Assembly: GCA_023489135.1 (NCBI GenBank) | Contig: JAMDCE010000644.1 | Span: 1 to 7,227 of the forward strand | Length of the DNA: 7,227 nt | Source: Chloroflexota bacterium | GTDB taxonomy: Bacteria; Chloroflexota; Chloroflexia; JAMDCE01 | Direction: 5' to 3' | Shown here: positions 5,512-7,227 of the stretch, piece by piece | How the letters are laid out: every line of letters begins with the position of its first letter | Numbering within the stretch: position 1 is the stretch's first letter | Position numbers and translations under genes: made by a program | Notes under the pieces: model-generated | Database searches by the model: none | The model's input: the letters and a program-made list of their open reading frames with translations, nothing else | What the model was told of the DNA's origin: nothing

Positions 5512-5544
5512 GATCAGCTCTCAGCCAGACTCTGAGAGCTGATC
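5512..5544 (-). terminator. 13-bp hairpin right after the propeller gene (hairpin E)
   Basis: GATCAGCTCTCAG (5512-5524) and CTGAGAGCTGATC (5532-5544) pair perfectly around a seven-base loop. The stem starts 12 nt after the propeller stop codon, the usual place for a terminator. The minus strand continues CAGCGTTTCC, so the T-tract is poor; it may act with the following hairpin D or serve as a 3'-end stabiliser. Confidence 0.5.
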
Positions 5545-5556
5545 GCTTGAGGCTTC

Positions 5557-7227
5557 TCAGTTGCTCCAGCTCGGACGGGAGTCATAGAAGGAGGGGGCGT
5601 TGGTGATGTTGACCTGGTGGCTACCGTCGGCATTCATGATGTAGATCTCCCCAGCCTCCTCGAAGACGATCCTGCTCCCATCAGGAGCGTATGTCCCCCA
5701 GTAACAGCCGTCTCCTGTTAACTGCTGCTGGTTACCGCCATCGTCGTCCATCGACCAAATCTGACCGGTGTACACACCGCCACCCTTCGGGACAATGGCG
5801 GTGAAGAGAATCTTTGTGCCGTGCCAGTCACTTGGATAATCTGCCGAGCCGGTCCGGTAGGTCAGCCTGGTCATTACGGCGCCGTCGACCTTCTGTTTCC
5901 ACACCTCGAAGTCAGGCGCGCTACCCTGGTCGCTCGCCCAGACCAGCCAGTCCCAGCCTGGGGAGTAGATGGGAGACGCGTTAGCGCCAGAGCCATAGGG
6001 GATCTGTTTCACGTCTCCTCCATTTGGCGCCATGCTGTAGATGCCCCCATCCTTGTTCCAGATGATCCGACTTCCGTCCGGACCCCAGGACGGCTCAACA
6101 TCTGACTTCGGATCAAAAGTCAGTCGCTGCTGCGCAGTTCCATCGGCGTTAATAACGTAGATCTCAAAGTTCCCATCGCGGTCGGACACGAAGGCGATCT
6201 TGGAGTTGTCCGGCGACCAGCTTGGCCAGGTATTGCTACCCTGGTCGGTGAGCCGTTTCAAGTCGCCGCCCGTTGTCTTCATCGTCCAAATCTGTTGAGA
6301 CCCGCTCCGATCCGAGGCAAAAGCAATGCGCTGCTCGGCGGCAGGGGCCTGGTAACGCCAGCGATAGTAGTGCTGGCCCACGTTGCCCATCTCCACCTGG
6401 AAACCAGCCGGGTTAGCAGGCGTGTAGGTCAGAACCCTCCTTTCGAACAACTGAACCAGCACATCCTTCTCTACTCCACCGACCTTGGCTTTGGTCCAGT
6501 AAGGCTCGGTGATGGGGAAGCCCATGGCGAAGACCCAGTTGACCACCGTCGCCGTGTTCCAGGCTCCATTCCAGTAGACCAGCCCACTCTGGTTCATGAA
6601 GTCCCAGAACACGTTGGGGATGTTGTGCTTCAGGTTGCCATCAAAATAGGTGTAGACCACGCTGGAATCGGGGCTGGGCGAAGGATTAACCCAGGTGCTG
6701 ATCATCCCGGTCTTGTCCATCGCCTGATTCACAAACCCCGATTTCGGCGTAGACGGATTGTTGTTGTTCAGAGAGGCGACAGGTGCGAAAAGGGCGTAGG
6801 TGGGACAGTTGGGGTTGGCGTTAGCCGGATCTCCCGCTACCGCTTCAGACGAAGGACCTTTGTTGGTGAAACTGGCGTTTCCCACCTGGATTTGCCCCGA
6901 GACCATCTCTCGCACCAGGAGGCCGTTGGTGACGAACCAGAGCTGGGACCTGTCCTCACTGGGGTCGTTTACCTCCATTCGACTTTTGTCGAAGTACTGC
7001 ACGGTGCGGTTTCCGCCCGGGGAGTCAGCGTAGGGCTCGGTCCCTGGGGAGCCCGGCACTGTTTCCGGTCCCCACATCCAGCTCCTGGCGGTCATGCCAT
7101 TCTGCACGGGCTTGTCCGTGCGCTCCCAGACTAGTTTGAAGTTGGGGTCGTTCCAAGATGCTGGCGTGGCCTGGGCGACGCCGCCGGTCGCGAGAGGGGT
7201 GACCGACATTCCGACAGCTATCAACAG
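5557..7227 (-). CDS. Exported six-bladed TolB/PD40-type beta-propeller protein, 5' end missing
   Basis: The frame is open to the right edge, so the true start is outside; TTG 7224 is only the first possible start codon. Residues are counted from there. The visible N-terminus is hydrophobic (about 1-20) and ends in AQA-TPASW, which fits the tail of a Sec signal peptide cut after residue 19, so the protein is probably extracytoplasmic. Residues about 24-290 form an N-terminal region with paired motifs, VQYFDKSRMEV (75-85) and VQLFERRVLTYTP (257-269), plus GFPITE (235-240) and VGQHYYRWRY (282-291), a pattern I associate with Chloroflexota surface proteins. Residues 299-555 are six PD40/WD40-like repeats (IAFASDRSG, IAFVSDRDG, IYVINADG, IYIMNADG; PSWSPD spacers), enough to close a propeller. 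Ligand unknown. It is not classical TolB: the N-terminal domain differs and no Tol-Pal genes are near. Confidence 0.88.
   Translation of the reverse strand: MLIAVGMSVTPLATGGVAQATPASWNDPNFKLVWERTDKPVQNGMTARSWMWGPETVPGSPGTEPYADSPGGNRTVQYFDKSRMEVNDPSEDRSQLWFVTNGLLVREMVSGQIQVGNASFTNKGPSSEAVAGDPANANPNCPTYALFAPVASLNNNNPSTPKSGFVNQAMDKTGMISTWVNPSPSPDSSVVYTYFDGNLKHNIPNVFWDFMNQSGLVYWNGAWNTATVVNWVFAMGFPITEPYWTKAKVGGVEKDVLVQLFERRVLTYTPANPAGFQVEMGNVGQHYYRWRYQAPAAEQRIAFASDRSGSQQIWTMKTTGGDLKRLTDQGSNTWPSWSPDNSKIAFVSDRDGNFEIYVINADGTAQQRLTFDPKSDVEPSWGPDGSRIIWNKDGGIYSMAPNGGDVKQIPYGSGANASPIYSPGWDWLVWASDQGSAPDFEVWKQKVDGAVMTRLTYRTGSADYPSDWHGTKILFTAIVPKGGGVYTGQIWSMDDDGGNQQQLTGDGCYWGTYAPDGSRIVFEEAGEIYIMNADGSHQVNITNAPSFYDSRPSWSN

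Larger units (their letters stand above)
5079..5556. other. Intergenic region with four hairpins between the propeller gene and the YbhN-family gene
   Basis: This is the longest gap in the window (478 bp, or 589 bp if the inner start at 4967 is used). It contains four separate strong inverted repeats (5244-5291, 5300-5345, 5447-5480, 5512-5544) and the YbhN-family promoter. I see no gene. The stretch 5102-5243 shows nothing beyond a weak CTAAG/CTTAG pair (5107-5122). The stretch 5346-5446 holds only a 13-codon plus-strand frame without a ribosome site. Confidence 0.7.

Noticed and set aside
5244..5544. CRISPR array or integron attC cluster
   Set aside because: The hairpins differ in sequence and spacing, there is no repeat-spacer pattern, and no cas or integrase gene is present.
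6295..7134. Plus-strand ORF opposite the propeller gene
   Set aside because: Antisense shadow of a protein with clear PD40 repeats and an N-terminal family pattern.
5557..7227. Calling the propeller protein TolB of the Tol-Pal system
   Set aside because: Its N-terminal domain is different and no tol or pal gene is adjacent.
663..7227. A single operon or novel defence/biosynthetic system
   Set aside because: The genes are spaced with separate promoters and hairpins, and their families share no evident pathway or defence signature.

Overview
The window reads as GC-rich chromosomal DNA, most likely from a Chloroflexota bacterium. The best evidence is the right-most protein: it joins an N-terminal domain carrying 'GFPITE...VQLFERR.LTYTP...VGNVG'-type motifs, which I associate with exported Chloroflexota proteins, to a TolB-like beta-propeller. 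GTG starts, Shine-Dalgarno sites and TATAAT boxes point to a bacterium. The phylum call rests on recognition, not on a search.

All five genes lie on the minus strand, so transcription runs from right to left. In that order they are: an exported six-bladed propeller protein whose start is beyond the right edge (5557-7227); a YbhN/LPG-synthase-type membrane protein (3834 to 4967 or 5078); an MFS efflux-type transporter (2582-3766); a membrane-anchored sulfite-oxidase-family molybdopterin enzyme (663-2273); and the first 108 residues of a small multi-helix membrane protein that leaves at the left edge (1-324). The last has no stop in the window. Large plus-strand ORFs are antisense shadows.

The genes look independently transcribed. 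Each of the three middle genes has a perfect TATAAT close to its start, with no clear -35. They share a theme (cell surface, membrane, export) but no common pathway is visible, and I see no defence, mobile or biosynthetic cluster.

The unexpected content is in the three gaps. Positions 5079-5556 hold four strong hairpins, two of them with 21-23 bp perfect stems. One of these (5244-5291) has a sister of the same stem length at 2458-2505. The two share a GTTTTCGCC/GGCGAAAAC tip, while their outer stems differ with compensating changes. Positions 2274-2581 also hold an 8-bp-period array of AACGTT sites. Positions 325-662 hold a 17-bp tandem duplication and interlocking inverted repeats that could form a pseudoknot or two alternative folds at the 3' end of the molybdoenzyme mRNA.
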